A stretch of DNA of 64,000 nucleotides from Chryseobacterium sp. MYb264. GTDB lineage: Bacteria; Bacteroidota; Bacteroidia; Flavobacteriales; Weeksellaceae. The number at the start of each line of letters is the position of its first letter. Position 1 is the first letter of the stretch. The notes under the pieces were generated by a model, which saw only the letters and a list, made by a program, of their open reading frames with translations, did not search any database and was not told the origin of the DNA. A program made the position numbers and the translations under genes. Location: NCBI RefSeq assembly GCF_035974275.1, contig NZ_CP142422.1:3472001-3536000 (forward strand). The letters are read 5' to 3'. Shown one piece after another: positions 42,367-51,710 of the stretch.

Positions 42367-43077
42367 ATGAAAAAGATTATCCTTATTGAAGACGAGACAA
42401 GTGTGGTGTCCTTTATTAAAAAGGGGCTTCAGGAGAATGGATACGAAATTTCTGTGGCTTTTGACGGGCGTACAGGTGTCCGGCTTGTACAAACCAATGA
42501 TTTTGATCTGGTAATTTTGGATATTATGCTGCCCGAAATGAATGGTCTGGATGTCTGTAAGGAGATTCGAAAAACCAATCAGCATGTTCCGATTTTATTT
42601 CTGACTGCCTTGGGAACGTCTGAAAATATCGTTCTCGGATTGGAAAGTGGAGGGGATGACTATTTGGTTAAACCTTTTAAATTTATCGAGTTGGTAGCCC
42701 GTGTGAAGTCTTTGCTGAGGAGGAGTCATAACGGAGGATCTGTTCCTGAAATTATAGAGCCAGAAGTAGACAACAAGCATGTTTTTCAGTTTTCAGATTT
42801 GGTGTTGAATGATTATACTAAAAAAGTGACGCGCTCCGGAGAGGAGATTTCGCTAACTTCAACGGAGTATAAATTGCTTTTATATTTTCTAAATAATCCC
42901 GAAAAAGTAATTTCCCGAGCTGAAATTTTAGATGCCGTCTGGGGAGTGAATTATGAGCTGGGAACAAATGTAGTAGATGTGTATGTGAATTATTTAAGGA
43001 AAAAATTAGATCATCAGGATGATAATAAATTAATCCATACCGTGATAGGAATGGGGTATGTGCTTAAAAAACCGTAA
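42367..43077 (+). CDS. OmpR-family response regulator
   Basis: A 236-aa regulator. Receiver: acidic pair IEDE (residues 6-9 region), phospho-acceptor Asp52 in LVILDIMLPEMNG, FLTALG and LVKPFKFIEL. The C-terminal winged helix (about 140-236) has SLTSTEYKLLLYFLNNPEKVISR and VVDVYVNYLRKKL. It precedes its kinase by 3 bp. Likely targets are not visible here. Confidence 0.96.
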   Translation: MKKIILIEDETSVVSFIKKGLQENGYEISVAFDGRTGVRLVQTNDFDLVILDIMLPEMNGLDVCKEIRKTNQHVPILFLTALGTSENIVLGLESGGDDYLVKPFKFIELVARVKSLLRRSHNGGSVPEIIEPEVDNKHVFQFSDLVLNDYTKKVTRSGEEISLTSTEYKLLLYFLNNPEKVISRAEILDAVWGVNYELGTNVVDVYVNYLRKKLDHQDDNKLIHTVIGMGYVLKKP

Positions 43078-43080
43078 TGA

Positions 43081-44490
43081 ATGTTTAATAAAGTAATCAC
43101 AAATCAAACTAAAACGATGGTGCTTTTGATGTTGGTATTTACCGCCATCATATTGCTGTTCAGTGGATTGGTTTATTTTTCGATTGTTAATTTTTCGCAT
43201 CAGAGGTTTTATGAGTTATTAAAGATTCGTACCACAACCATTGTTCAGATTGAAAAAAGTAAGGATGATCTGGATATTCCTGAAAATTATATTCTGAACA
43301 GTTTAAATGATGAAGAGTTGCCAATGGAGCGCGATTATGTTTTTGCGATTCCGGCAGATTCTAATTATAAAAAAATTTCCCATGAAGTTCATATTCCGGA
43401 TTATTTTTTCAAGAGTATTGTGAAAAAAGGTGAAGCCAATTATAATGATAAAGAGTTTTACTATATCGGGCAAACCTTTAAACATGATAACAAAGATTAT
43501 ATTGCGATAGCTTCCGCCAAAAACCACTATGTGGTTTATTATTTGGGCTTTTTAAAGCGAACTTTAATTACCTGCATCGTACTTTCTCTGTTTTTTAGTA
43601 TGATTTTTTCTTTTTATCTGTCTAAAACTTTATTTAAACCGATCTTAAAAATTACGGGTAAAGTAAAAGAAATCAGTTCTGAAAACCTGCATTTACGCCT
43701 TGAGCCACAACCGGATAATAAAGAGTTAAATGAGTTGGTCGATACTTTCAACGGAATGTTGAATCGTATTGAAACTTCTTTTGAGACTCAAAATCATTTG
43801 ATTGGAAATGTTTCCCACGAATTGAGAACGCCTTTAACATCCATTATGGGCGAGGCAGATGTGGCGCTTTCCATCAGCAGGACGAATGAGGAATACAAGG
43901 AGACGCTGGGGATTATTCTGGATGAGGCTGAAAAGCTCGATAAAAAAATTAAAGCTTTATTAATGATCGCTCAAACCGGATTCGACGGTAAGATTCAGAA
44001 AATGGATAAGGTGAGAATGGATCAGTTGCTTTGGGATGTGATTGAAACATTGAGAAGAATAGATTCACGAAATAATATCTATCTCGACATCAGTATGTTG
44101 CCTGATAATCCCAAGAAGTTAAAGGTTCAGGGTAATGAACAGTTGTTGCATCTCGCCGCGGCAAATATTATCAGTAATGGCTGTAAGTATTCTAATTTCC
44201 AGCAGGTTAAAGTTTCTCTGGGAGCTACGGATTCAGATGTTTATCTGATCGTAAAAGACAATGGAATCGGGATTCCGAAAGAAGAAATGAATAAAATTTA
44301 TGATCCCTTTTTCAGGGCTTCCAATACCAAAAATTACGAAGGCTACGGAATCGGACTTCCTTTGGCGAGAAATATTGTAAGAATGCACCGGGGAGAACTG
44401 ATTGTAAGCTCTCATGAAAATGAAGGAACTACTGTGCAGCTTCGTTTTCCTAATTTTTACAGTGTCCAGCAGGAGGAAAAGTTGGATTAA
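43081..44490 (+). CDS. Sensor histidine kinase (HisKA type)
   Basis: A 469-aa membrane kinase. Two transmembrane helices (about residues 13-35 and 158-180) flank a periplasmic sensor of about 120 residues. A HAMP domain (KPILKITGKVKEISSENLHLRL) and HisKA dimerisation domain follow, with phospho-acceptor His246 in GNVSHELRTPLTSIMGE. The ATPase domain has N, G1 and G2 boxes (AANIISNGCKYS, VKDNGIGIPKEE, YEGYGIGLPLARNIV). It is in an operon with the OmpR-type regulator. Signal unknown. Confidence 0.96.
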   Translation: MFNKVITNQTKTMVLLMLVFTAIILLFSGLVYFSIVNFSHQRFYELLKIRTTTIVQIEKSKDDLDIPENYILNSLNDEELPMERDYVFAIPADSNYKKISHEVHIPDYFFKSIVKKGEANYNDKEFYYIGQTFKHDNKDYIAIASAKNHYVVYYLGFLKRTLITCIVLSLFFSMIFSFYLSKTLFKPILKITGKVKEISSENLHLRLEPQPDNKELNELVDTFNGMLNRIETSFETQNHLIGNVSHELRTPLTSIMGEADVALSISRTNEEYKETLGIILDEAEKLDKKIKALLMIAQTGFDGKIQKMDKVRMDQLLWDVIETLRRIDSRNNIYLDISMLPDNPKKLKVQGNEQLLHLAAANIISNGCKYSNFQQVKVSLGATDSDVYLIVKDNGIGIPKEEMNKIYDPFFRASNTKNYEGYGIGLPLARNIVRMHRGELIVSSHENEGTTVQLRFPNFYSVQQEEKLD

Positions 44491-45094
44491 TTTAAAGTAA
44501 AAAGGTAAAGGTAAAAAGAGCTAAGTAGCTGAGGGCAAGGTCGAGAAAGAGGGGCCATTTGTATTACATTTTATATCACACGTTACTTTAGTCTTATTGA
44601 ATATCAAGCAGGTATCGTCGATTCTTGACAGATAAAACTTCCGACCTCCGGCTTCCTGCTTCCATCAGATGAACCGAATTTCCACTTCATATTAACGTGG
44701 ATTTGATGGTATTTCCCTTGTTTTCAATTTGTTAAAATTAATGAGTAGTGAATAGTGAATTTTGATGCACAAGTGAATTTTATGTATGGTTAAGATTGAT
44801 CATTGACTCGAAGAAATTCACGATTCACAATTCATCAACCCTCATCTGTGGGTCTTAAAAGGCTGCTTTTTCGTTCTGTTGACAATAAAACTTCCAGCCT
44901 CCAACTTCTATCTTCCAGCTCTTTAACTAATGTTTTTTTTTCATCGAATTCATGTATATTAATTTCCATTAACAATTTTCTAATCTCATTTTAATCTCTT
45001 TAATGACATTTTAATTCTATTCCAAAGAGCTTCTAATTTGGTCGTTCTAGTTTTGTATTATCAAAATAAGATAACGAAACTAAATCTTAATACT
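44491..45094. repeat. 600-bp gap of repeat-like sequence
   Basis: No credible gene. It contains two versions of a pyrimidine-rich text ('aaacttccgacctccggcttcc' type at about 44636 and 'aaacttccagcctccaacttc' type at about 44888), and 'agtagtgaatagtgaa' with its inverted partner 'ttcacgattcacaattc' (44744 and 44817). These appear to be decayed dispersed repeats. TAGTTTTG at 45048-45055 could be the -7 box of the next gene. Confidence 0.55.
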
Positions 45095-45589
45095 ATGACC
45101 AAAACGATTTTAATTGCCACAGATTACTCTCTTGAGTCTTTAAATATTTTGAAGAAAGTGCTTAAAGAGAAGGATGCTTCTGAAGACCAAAATCAGTATA
45201 ATATTCTTTTGGTTTCAGGATACGATATGGGAGACTCTATCAGAGATCTTCTGTTCAAGACAAAAAGTACGATTTTCAGTAAAATAAAATCCAGGGAATT
45301 CAGCGATGCTTACGGAATTATAAAGAACAAATATCCACATCTCATCAATAGGATCGTGTGTGATGTTTTCACAGGAAGCTTCCAGCGTACCTTCAATAAC
45401 TTTGTGAAAGCGGAAAATATTGAGGAGGCATATTACTCTTCGTCCATTAAAAGTAAAGGGAAAGGAAAGTTTGACATCGTTCCTTATATCAAAAAATGCA
45501 AGGATTTAGAATGTCACGAAATTACTGTCGAGATGCCGGAGAGACTTCCTGAAAAAGGAAGGCTGGCAGAGATCTTTGTGGAGGCTTAG
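45095..45589 (+). CDS. Universal-stress-protein-like protein
   Basis: 164 aa from the ATG at 45095 (the frame is open further upstream, across the promoter). The opening TKTILIATDYSLESLNILKKVLKE is USP-like, as is ILLVSGYDMGD, but the ATP-binding glycine motif of classical USPs is not evident. A later segment (SFQRTFNNFVKAENIEEAYYSSS) matches a USP-like beta-alpha unit. It is followed 29 bp later by the DUF1275 gene. Function unknown; a stress-related role is a family-based guess. Confidence 0.7.
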   Translation: MTKTILIATDYSLESLNILKKVLKEKDASEDQNQYNILLVSGYDMGDSIRDLLFKTKSTIFSKIKSREFSDAYGIIKNKYPHLINRIVCDVFTGSFQRTFNNFVKAENIEEAYYSSSIKSKGKGKFDIVPYIKKCKDLECHEITVEMPERLPEKGRLAEIFVEA

Positions 45590-45618
45590 AGTAGATTAAT
45601 TATTAAAAAACAAAGAAA

Positions 45619-46458
45619 ATGTTAAGGAATTATAGTAACAGCAGGACTTTGGGAGACAACATCAGGTTGGGGACGCTGACTGCCTTTACGGCAGGTACTA
45701 TAAATATAGCATCCCTATTGATATTCCTCTCTTTTACCTCAAACGTAACAGGGCATTACGCCATTTTAGCAGCGGAAATAAGTAAAGGAAACTGGGGGCA
45801 GGTAGCTGTTGTCGGGCTATGGATTTTCCTGTTTTTTTTCGGAGGCTTTGTGTCGAATTTTATTGTTATTAATTTCAATAAAAGAAGTAAATATTTTGCC
45901 CATGCAATGCCTTTAATCTTAGAAATCATCTGTCTATTGTTTGTCGGAATTTACGGGCAGTTTTATTATCAGAAAACTCTGGAAGAAACGGAATATCTGG
46001 TAGCACTCATGTTATTCGCAACCGGTTTACAGAATGGTTTAACGGCAAGTATTTCCAATTTTTCGGTGAAAACAACCCACCTTACAGGTACCACAACCGA
46101 TTTGGGTATTTTGGTTTCCATGTTTACTCAGAAAAAATTCCGAAAGAATGGTGAATTGGTGGCAAGAGCAAAATTACTTTCGAGCATAATGTTTGCCTAT
46201 GTTTTGGGTGCGGTTTTCTCGGGATTAACTTATTATTATCTTGAATTCAGAGTGTTTTATGTGATCAGTTTGTGCTTATTGGTTGTTATCGGATATGACG
46301 CTTATAAAATTCATATCAGGCACTTTAATACGCAATACAGATACAGTAAAATCTATAAGAAACCGAACATCCTGGCTTATCTGTATGATAAGATTCACGG
46401 TATTCCTGAAATTAAAGAAAAGCGGGAGAAAAAGAGAAAGCTTGTATTTGAAGATTAA
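45619..46458 (+). CDS. DUF1275 (YoaK-family) membrane protein
   Basis: A 279-aa protein of family DUF1275 with about six transmembrane helices. GTLTAFTAGTINIASLLIFL, SNVTGHYA, and GLQNGLTASISNFSVKTTHLTGTTTDLG carry the family pattern (G-N and T-H-x-T-G-T motifs). The basic tail KREKKRK is cytoplasmic. Function is not known; a transporter role is often supposed. It probably shares an operon with the USP-like gene. Confidence 0.9.
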   Translation: MLRNYSNSRTLGDNIRLGTLTAFTAGTINIASLLIFLSFTSNVTGHYAILAAEISKGNWGQVAVVGLWIFLFFFGGFVSNFIVINFNKRSKYFAHAMPLILEIICLLFVGIYGQFYYQKTLEETEYLVALMLFATGLQNGLTASISNFSVKTTHLTGTTTDLGILVSMFTQKKFRKNGELVARAKLLSSIMFAYVLGAVFSGLTYYYLEFRVFYVISLCLLVVIGYDAYKIHIRHFNTQYRYSKIYKKPNILAYLYDKIHGIPEIKEKREKKRKLVFED

Positions 46459-46561
46459 TTAAATACTAACGATGAATATATGCGACGGAATGTATTTTTA
46501 GAACAGACCATGTAATAAGAGATATAAATATCAGTATTAATTTTGTGTAAACTAGCTGTGA

Positions 46562-46600
46562 AACACCCCTGATCTGTAATGGAAAAGGGGTGTTATTTTA
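46562..46600 (+). terminator. Terminator after the DUF1275 gene
   Basis: AACACCCCT and AGGGGTGTT pair around a 15-base loop, followed by T-rich sequence. Confidence 0.7.
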
Positions 46601-46708
46601 GAAATACACCAGGTTGTAAAGCCGTCGAAAAATGGGAAAAGCGGAAAAAATGTTAATAATTAAATTTTAATTCACCGTTTTACTATTTTTATTCTTAATC
46701 CGAATGAC

Positions 46709-46716
46709 TATTTTTG
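46709..46716 (+). promoter_or_regulatory. Promoter -7 box of mutL
   Basis: TATTTTTG fits TAnnTTTG, 19 bp before the mutL ATG. Confidence 0.5.
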
Positions 46717-46735
46717 TAAGTTGATTAACCAATTT

Positions 46736-48517
46736 ATGTCAGATATTATTCAGCTTTTACCGGATCATGTAGCCAATCAAATAGCAGCAGGAGAGGTGGT
46801 GCAGAGGCCTGCATCCATTGTGAAAGAACTTTTGGAAAATTCCATAGATGCGGAGGCTACTAAAATAGAACTGATTATACGGGATGCCGGCAAAAATCTG
46901 ATTCAGGTTGTAGACGATGGAAAAGGAATGTCTGAGACGGATGCGAGAATGGCGTTTGAAAGGCATGCTACTTCCAAGATCCGCGGGACTGAAGATATTT
47001 TTAAGATTGCTACCAAGGGATTCCGGGGGGAAGCTCTGGCTTCCATTGCAGCAGTCTCACAAGTAGAGCTGAAAACAAAACAGAAAAATACTGAAGTGGG
47101 AACCAATATCTATATTGAAGGGGGCGTTTTCCAGTTTCAGGATCCTGTACAAACGGCAGACGGGTGTAATTTTTTAGTTAAAAACCTCTTTTACAACGTT
47201 CCGGCAAGAAGAAAGTTTCTTAAAAATAATAATGTTGAATTCAGACATGTTATCGATGAATTTCAGCGTGTCGCTTTAGCGCATGAGAGTCTTGAGTTTT
47301 CACTTTTCCATGATGATGAGGCTGTTTTCAGGTTAAGAAAAGGAAGCCAGATGCAGCGTATTGTAGATATTTTCGGAAGAAAGCTACAACCCCTGTTGAT
47401 TCCTATTAAAGAAGATATCATCTGGTGCAAGCTCCACGGATTTGTAGCCAAACCTGAAGGGGCAAAGAAAACCAGAGGCGAGCAGTTTCTTTTCGTAAAC
47501 GGGAGGTATTTTAAAAGTCCGTATTTTAATAAAGCAGTTCAGGAAGCCTTTGAAGGTCTGCTTTTACCGGGATATGTGCCCTCTTTCTTTTTGTTTTTAA
47601 ATCTGGATCCTGAAAAGATTGACGTTAATATCCATCCGCAAAAAACCGAAGTGAAATTTGAAGATGAGCATCTTATTTTTGCCTTACTTCGTTCAACCAT
47701 AAAAAGGTCATTGGGAATCTATAATGTAGCACCAAGTCTTGATTTTGAAAGAGATCCGGAATTGGATAGTATGATGAATTCTTCACCAAGCAAAAACAAC
47801 AGCAGCGGTGGAATGATTAAAATGCCTGAAATTATTGTTGATAAAGATTATAATCCGTTTTTGGAGGAAAGAGAAGTTGCACAAGCAGAATTTCAGAACC
47901 TTACGGAAATGTATCATCAGAATATCACAGCAGAACCATCTAAGATTAATTTGTTCGAAGAGGAAGATTTTGATGAAGATTTAATGAGGCTTCCAAACGG
48001 CTACTGGCTGTTTAATAAAGGAGACAGTACATTAATGCTTGACTTGGGTAGAATGCACAGGCTGGTGGTTGCCGAGAATAATAAAAGCTCAAAAAAAACC
48101 ACTACCAATAGCCATTCATTACTGTTTTCTCTGGAATATCACATGAATGAAATTGAACATGTAAAGTATAAATCTTTTAAAAAATACCTTCCTGGCCTGG
48201 GATTTGAAACAACAACCGCTCATGGAAATGTATTGAGAATAGACGCGGTTCCGGAAGGTATGAAAGAGACTCAGGTGATAAAATTTCTGGAGAATCTTTT
48301 TGAAATATTAGAATATAAAACGGAAGAAGAATTTATGCAACATTATCAAAATCAGTGGGGTAAGATGAATTCTAAATCTCGATTCGATTTTATTTATAAA
48401 GCCGATGCTGAGCAGTTAATTAAAGATTTCACCGCATTAGGCTTTCCGGAATTTTTACCAACAGGAAAAAGATGCTTCTTTGAAGTTCCTTTCAATGATT
48501 TTAAAAATAAATTTTAA
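46736..48517 (+). CDS. mutL: DNA mismatch repair protein MutL
   Basis: 593 aa from the ATG at 46736 (a TTG 15 bp upstream is less likely). The GHKL ATPase N-terminus is complete: IIQLLPDHVANQIAAGEVVQRP, VKELLENSIDA, VDDGKGM and GFRGEALASIA. The transducer domain has FVNGRYF and INVHPQKTEVKF-like NIHPQKTEVKF. The C-terminal dimerisation domain lacks an obvious DQHAxxER endonuclease motif; the segment at that place reads LMLDLGRMHRLVVAENN. Thus MutL may be nuclease-deficient, an unusual trait outside enterics, and worth checking. The rhomboid gene begins 4 bp after its stop. Confidence 0.96.
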   Translation: MSDIIQLLPDHVANQIAAGEVVQRPASIVKELLENSIDAEATKIELIIRDAGKNLIQVVDDGKGMSETDARMAFERHATSKIRGTEDIFKIATKGFRGEALASIAAVSQVELKTKQKNTEVGTNIYIEGGVFQFQDPVQTADGCNFLVKNLFYNVPARRKFLKNNNVEFRHVIDEFQRVALAHESLEFSLFHDDEAVFRLRKGSQMQRIVDIFGRKLQPLLIPIKEDIIWCKLHGFVAKPEGAKKTRGEQFLFVNGRYFKSPYFNKAVQEAFEGLLLPGYVPSFFLFLNLDPEKIDVNIHPQKTEVKFEDEHLIFALLRSTIKRSLGIYNVAPSLDFERDPELDSMMNSSPSKNNSSGGMIKMPEIIVDKDYNPFLEEREVAQAEFQNLTEMYHQNITAEPSKINLFEEEDFDEDLMRLPNGYWLFNKGDSTLMLDLGRMHRLVVAENNKSSKKTTTNSHSLLFSLEYHMNEIEHVKYKSFKKYLPGLGFETTTAHGNVLRIDAVPEGMKETQVIKFLENLFEILEYKTEEEFMQHYQNQWGKMNSKSRFDFIYKADAEQLIKDFTALGFPEFLPTGKRCFFEVPFNDFKNKF

Positions 48518-48521
48518 CTCA

Positions 48522-49253
48522 ATGTTTAACAATATACCGCCGATTACAAGAAATATCATCATCATCAATGCGATCGTATTTGTGGTGGCTAATTTTATCT
48601 TTAAAGATCAACTTATAGAGGCTTTGGCAGGCTTTTATCCTTTTTCTCCCTTTTTCAAATCATGGCAGGTGATTACGCATATGTTTATGCACGGGAGTAT
48701 AATGCATATTCTTTTTAATATGCTGACTTTGTTCAGTTTCGGCCCTATTTTGGAGCACGCATTAGGGGAAAAGAGATATTTGATTCTGTATTTTGCCAGC
48801 GGTTTGGGAGCATTTGCCCTGTTCAATCTCTGGAATTTTGTTGAGGTTCAGCAGATTACATCGGCTTTAAATGAATTGGGATTTAATACCAATGCTTATC
48901 TGGCGGGGGCTGAAGTTCATTTTTCGGGATCATCAGAAGCTATTGTAAAGCAGCAGGAGCTGGTGGAAAACTTGAAGAATATCGTTGCAACACCTATGGT
49001 GGGAGCTTCAGGTGCTATTTTTGGTGTCGTTGCTGCATTTGCGACTCTGTATCCCGATGCGAAGATTGCCATGATGTTTATTCCCGTTCCTATGAAGGTT
49101 AAATATTTAATGCCTGTTCTTATTGTAATTTCAGTATTTTTGGGTGTTTCAGGAAATGTTGGAGGGATTGCCCATCTGGCTCATGTGGGTGGGGCTCTGG
49201 TTGGTTTTATTTTGGCATGGAGCTGGAGAAAGCATTTGTATAGATTTAATTAA
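48522..49253 (+). CDS. Rhomboid-family intramembrane serine protease
   Basis: 243 aa from the ATG at 48522. Six or seven transmembrane helices. ITHMFMHGSIMHILFNML carries the conserved His and Asn of helix 2. GASGAIFG holds the nucleophile Ser163, and LAHVGGALVG the catalytic His. An about 50-residue insertion after helix 3 (VEVQQITSALNELGFNTNAY…) lies in a loop, as often seen in Bacteroidota rhomboids. It is tightly linked to mutL upstream and the EEP genes downstream. Confidence 0.94.
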   Translation: MFNNIPPITRNIIIINAIVFVVANFIFKDQLIEALAGFYPFSPFFKSWQVITHMFMHGSIMHILFNMLTLFSFGPILEHALGEKRYLILYFASGLGAFALFNLWNFVEVQQITSALNELGFNTNAYLAGAEVHFSGSSEAIVKQQELVENLKNIVATPMVGASGAIFGVVAAFATLYPDAKIAMMFIPVPMKVKYLMPVLIVISVFLGVSGNVGGIAHLAHVGGALVGFILAWSWRKHLYRFN

Positions 49254-49259
49254 AATTCT

Positions 49260-50258
49260 GTGAAAGTTGTTCGCCTGATACTTTTAGTTTTGCATTTTGG
49301 AATTTTATTTCTTTTGCTCTGTACGTTGCTGAATGCTTACGTTCCGCCAAAAGTATTTCCATGGTTTAATTTACTTTCATTAGGTTTCCCGGTTTTAATA
49401 ATCTCCTATTTTCTCTTAATTTTTTTCTGGATATTTTCATGGAAAAAAAGGGCTTTTGTTTTTCTGTTCTGTAGTCTGGCATTCATTAATCCAATAAAAA
49501 GATGGATTAATTATTCTCCTGAAAGCAAAGAAACTCCTGATTTGAAAGTGATTTCTTTTAATACTAAAGGAGCAGAATTTGGACAAAAAAATATTGAAGA
49601 TTATATTAACTCAAAAAATGCTGATGTTGTATTGCTTCAAGAAGATGGAGATAAGGATTATAAGTTTGGAGAATTAAAAAAATCCAACTTAGAGAGAATG
49701 TATATTGTTTCTTTATTTACGAAACATAAAATTGTTGGTCATAAAATTTTAATATTGGGGAATTATGATGATTTAAATGCCTATGCCGATCAAAATGATA
49801 TCGAAATAAAAGGAAAAACTTATCGTTTCATCAATCTTTATTTACAACCATTTAAATTTGAAAAAAAGATGGTTAAGCTGGATGGCAACAGTGATGAAGA
49901 TAAGCAAAAAATTAAAAATGTGGTGAAAAGACTGATTCCCACGTTTAAAATGCATCAGGAGCAGGTTGCGATGATCAGAAAAGCAATTGACGCATCACCT
50001 TATCCCGTTTTTGTTACGGGAGATTTCAACTCGGTTCCGAATTCCTACGAATATTATCATTTGTCTGAAGGTTTAAAGGATGCTTTTGTAGAATCGGGGC
50101 GTGGAAGCGGGACCAGTTTTCACGATTATAAATTTCCTTTGAGAATAGATTATATTTTTACTTCTCCTTCCATAAAACCAATTAGTTATCAGGTAGATCG
50201 CTCGGTGCACCTGTCAGACCACTTTCCGGTTATTTCCACTTTTTATCTTCAAAAATAG
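49260..50258 (+). CDS. Membrane-anchored endonuclease/exonuclease/phosphatase (EEP) protein, copy 1
   Basis: A 332-aa protein with GTG start. Three transmembrane helices in the first about 90 residues (LLLVLHFGILFLLLCTLLNAYVP …) precede an EEP domain: LKVISFNTKGAEF, DVVLLQEDGD (catalytic Glu), FVTGDFNSVPNSYEY (Asp and Asn), RIDYIFTS, and LSDHFPVIS with the terminal catalytic His. The domain therefore seems active, facing either cytoplasm or periplasm. It is the first of two tandem paralogues. Substrates of EEP enzymes range from DNA to phosphoinositides. Confidence 0.92.
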   Translation: MKVVRLILLVLHFGILFLLLCTLLNAYVPPKVFPWFNLLSLGFPVLIISYFLLIFFWIFSWKKRAFVFLFCSLAFINPIKRWINYSPESKETPDLKVISFNTKGAEFGQKNIEDYINSKNADVVLLQEDGDKDYKFGELKKSNLERMYIVSLFTKHKIVGHKILILGNYDDLNAYADQNDIEIKGKTYRFINLYLQPFKFEKKMVKLDGNSDEDKQKIKNVVKRLIPTFKMHQEQVAMIRKAIDASPYPVFVTGDFNSVPNSYEYYHLSEGLKDAFVESGRGSGTSFHDYKFPLRIDYIFTSPSIKPISYQVDRSVHLSDHFPVISTFYLQK

Positions 50259-50337
50259 AAATCATAAAATTCGTTAAAATCTACTTTATTGGTAGGGTTT
50301 TTGCTAAAGAAGATGCGGAACTAGTAAAGTTTATTTT

Positions 50338-51318
50338 ATGAAGCCGAGCCGGATTGTACTGTTTTTTCACTTCACCGTTATTTTCTTATTGTTGTGTACT
50401 TTTGCAAACGCCTGGGTTCCTCCTAATTATTTCAGCAAACTCAATCTCCTCTCCCTCGGGTTCCCCTATCTTATGTTCGTTCACGTTCTGCTCACGGTAA
50501 TTTGGATTATCAGCCGTAAAAAGTTCGCTCTCTTTTTTGTTTTAACAACGTTTATATTTTACAATCCCATTCGAAGGTGGATTAATTTTTCTCCTCAGAC
50601 TCCAAATACCGGCAAAACGAAAAATGATATTAAGGTATTGACCTTTAATGTGAAATATGGCAGCGTAGGAGGTTGGCCGACGGTAAAGAAGTATATTACA
50701 GATCAGAATGCGGATATTATTTTAGTTCAGGAGAAAGATACCAACACATCGATAAAAGAAAATCTCGTAAAATATCCCACAGTTATTCTGAAAACCAAGC
50801 ATAAAATCGTCAGGCAGCAAGAACTTATTAATGACGGATCCAGAGGAAATTCTTTTTATGCAGATATCGATATCAACGGGAAGATTGTTCGGGTCATCAA
50901 TGTATATCTTGAGCCTTTCAGGCTGCACAAATCAATGATGGAATTCAATGGAGTGTCGAATGAGACCAATAAATTAGGGATGATTTTTTCGCGTTTAATT
51001 CCGACTTTCAGGGCGCATGAAGATCAGATAAAAAAAATAAGAAAGGCCGTAGACGGCTCTCCCTATCCGGTTATCTTAGCCGGCGATTTTAATTCTGTGC
51101 CCAATTCCTATGAATATTATAATTTAGGAAAAAACCTGGAAGATGCTTTTGTTAAGGCAGGTAACGGGATATCTACCAGTTTTCATGAATACAGCGTTCC
51201 CTTGCGTATCGATTATATTTTTACTTCCAGTTCCATCGTCCCTGTAAGCTATAAAGTAGATCATTCTGTAAAATTATCAGATCACTATCCGGTAATTGCA
51301 GAATTTCTATTAAATTAG
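50338..51318 (+). CDS. Membrane-anchored EEP protein, copy 2
   Basis: A 326-aa paralogue of the preceding gene with the same three N-terminal helices (VLFFHFTVIFLLLCTFANAWVPP) and an intact EEP domain: VLTFNVKYGSVGGW, IILVQEKDTN, ILAGDFNSVPNSYEYYNL, RIDYIFTSS, and LSDHYPVIAEFLL. Long identical blocks with copy 1 show a tandem duplication that is not very recent. It is 79 bp from copy 1 and 4 bp from the lipoprotein gene. Confidence 0.92.
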   Translation: MKPSRIVLFFHFTVIFLLLCTFANAWVPPNYFSKLNLLSLGFPYLMFVHVLLTVIWIISRKKFALFFVLTTFIFYNPIRRWINFSPQTPNTGKTKNDIKVLTFNVKYGSVGGWPTVKKYITDQNADIILVQEKDTNTSIKENLVKYPTVILKTKHKIVRQQELINDGSRGNSFYADIDINGKIVRVINVYLEPFRLHKSMMEFNGVSNETNKLGMIFSRLIPTFRAHEDQIKKIRKAVDGSPYPVILAGDFNSVPNSYEYYNLGKNLEDAFVKAGNGISTSFHEYSVPLRIDYIFTSSSIVPVSYKVDHSVKLSDHYPVIAEFLLN

Positions 51319-51322
51319 TTCC

Positions 51323-51685
51323 ATGAAAAATTTCCTATTCGGGATAGGGGTGTTCTCTTTATCGTTTACGGCATGTTCCAAGAAAGAACCTGTAGATCTT
51401 TATCCTGTGGACAGCCCAAAGGCTCCATATGATACGATTGCAAAAGATTCTTTTGCCAACGGGTCGACTTCTATAGATATTGTAAGGCAGATCAGAATGT
51501 CATCACAGAAATATCAGGATTCGATTAAACAGGCTCTGAAAGTTCAGGCCGAGGAGAAACGTATTCAGGCTGAATTGGAAAAAGAAAATAAAAAGAAAGC
51601 CGAAGAAGAGAAAAAGAAACTGGAGGAGGAAAAGAGAAGACAAAAGGCGGCAGAAACTTCAGCGGGTACTGAAACAACCAATTAA
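51323..51685 (+). CDS. Coiled-coil lipoprotein of unknown function
   Basis: 120 aa. Lipobox FSLSFTAC puts the lipid on Cys18. The mature protein ends in a long charged helix (QAEEKRIQAELEKENKKKAEE …), a single alpha-helix or coiled coil. It sits 4 bp after EEP copy 2, so is probably co-transcribed. No domain recognised. Confidence 0.78.
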   Translation: MKNFLFGIGVFSLSFTACSKKEPVDLYPVDSPKAPYDTIAKDSFANGSTSIDIVRQIRMSSQKYQDSIKQALKVQAEEKRIQAELEKENKKKAEEEKKKLEEEKRRQKAAETSAGTETTN

Positions 51686-51710
51686 TGAACATTTAAAAAA
51701 TATAAAAAGT

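Noticed and set aside
44744..44840. Transposon ends or small RNA in the 44.5-45.1 kb gap
   Set aside because: The inverted 'gtgaat' texts are short and imperfect, no target duplication or promoter-terminator pair was found.
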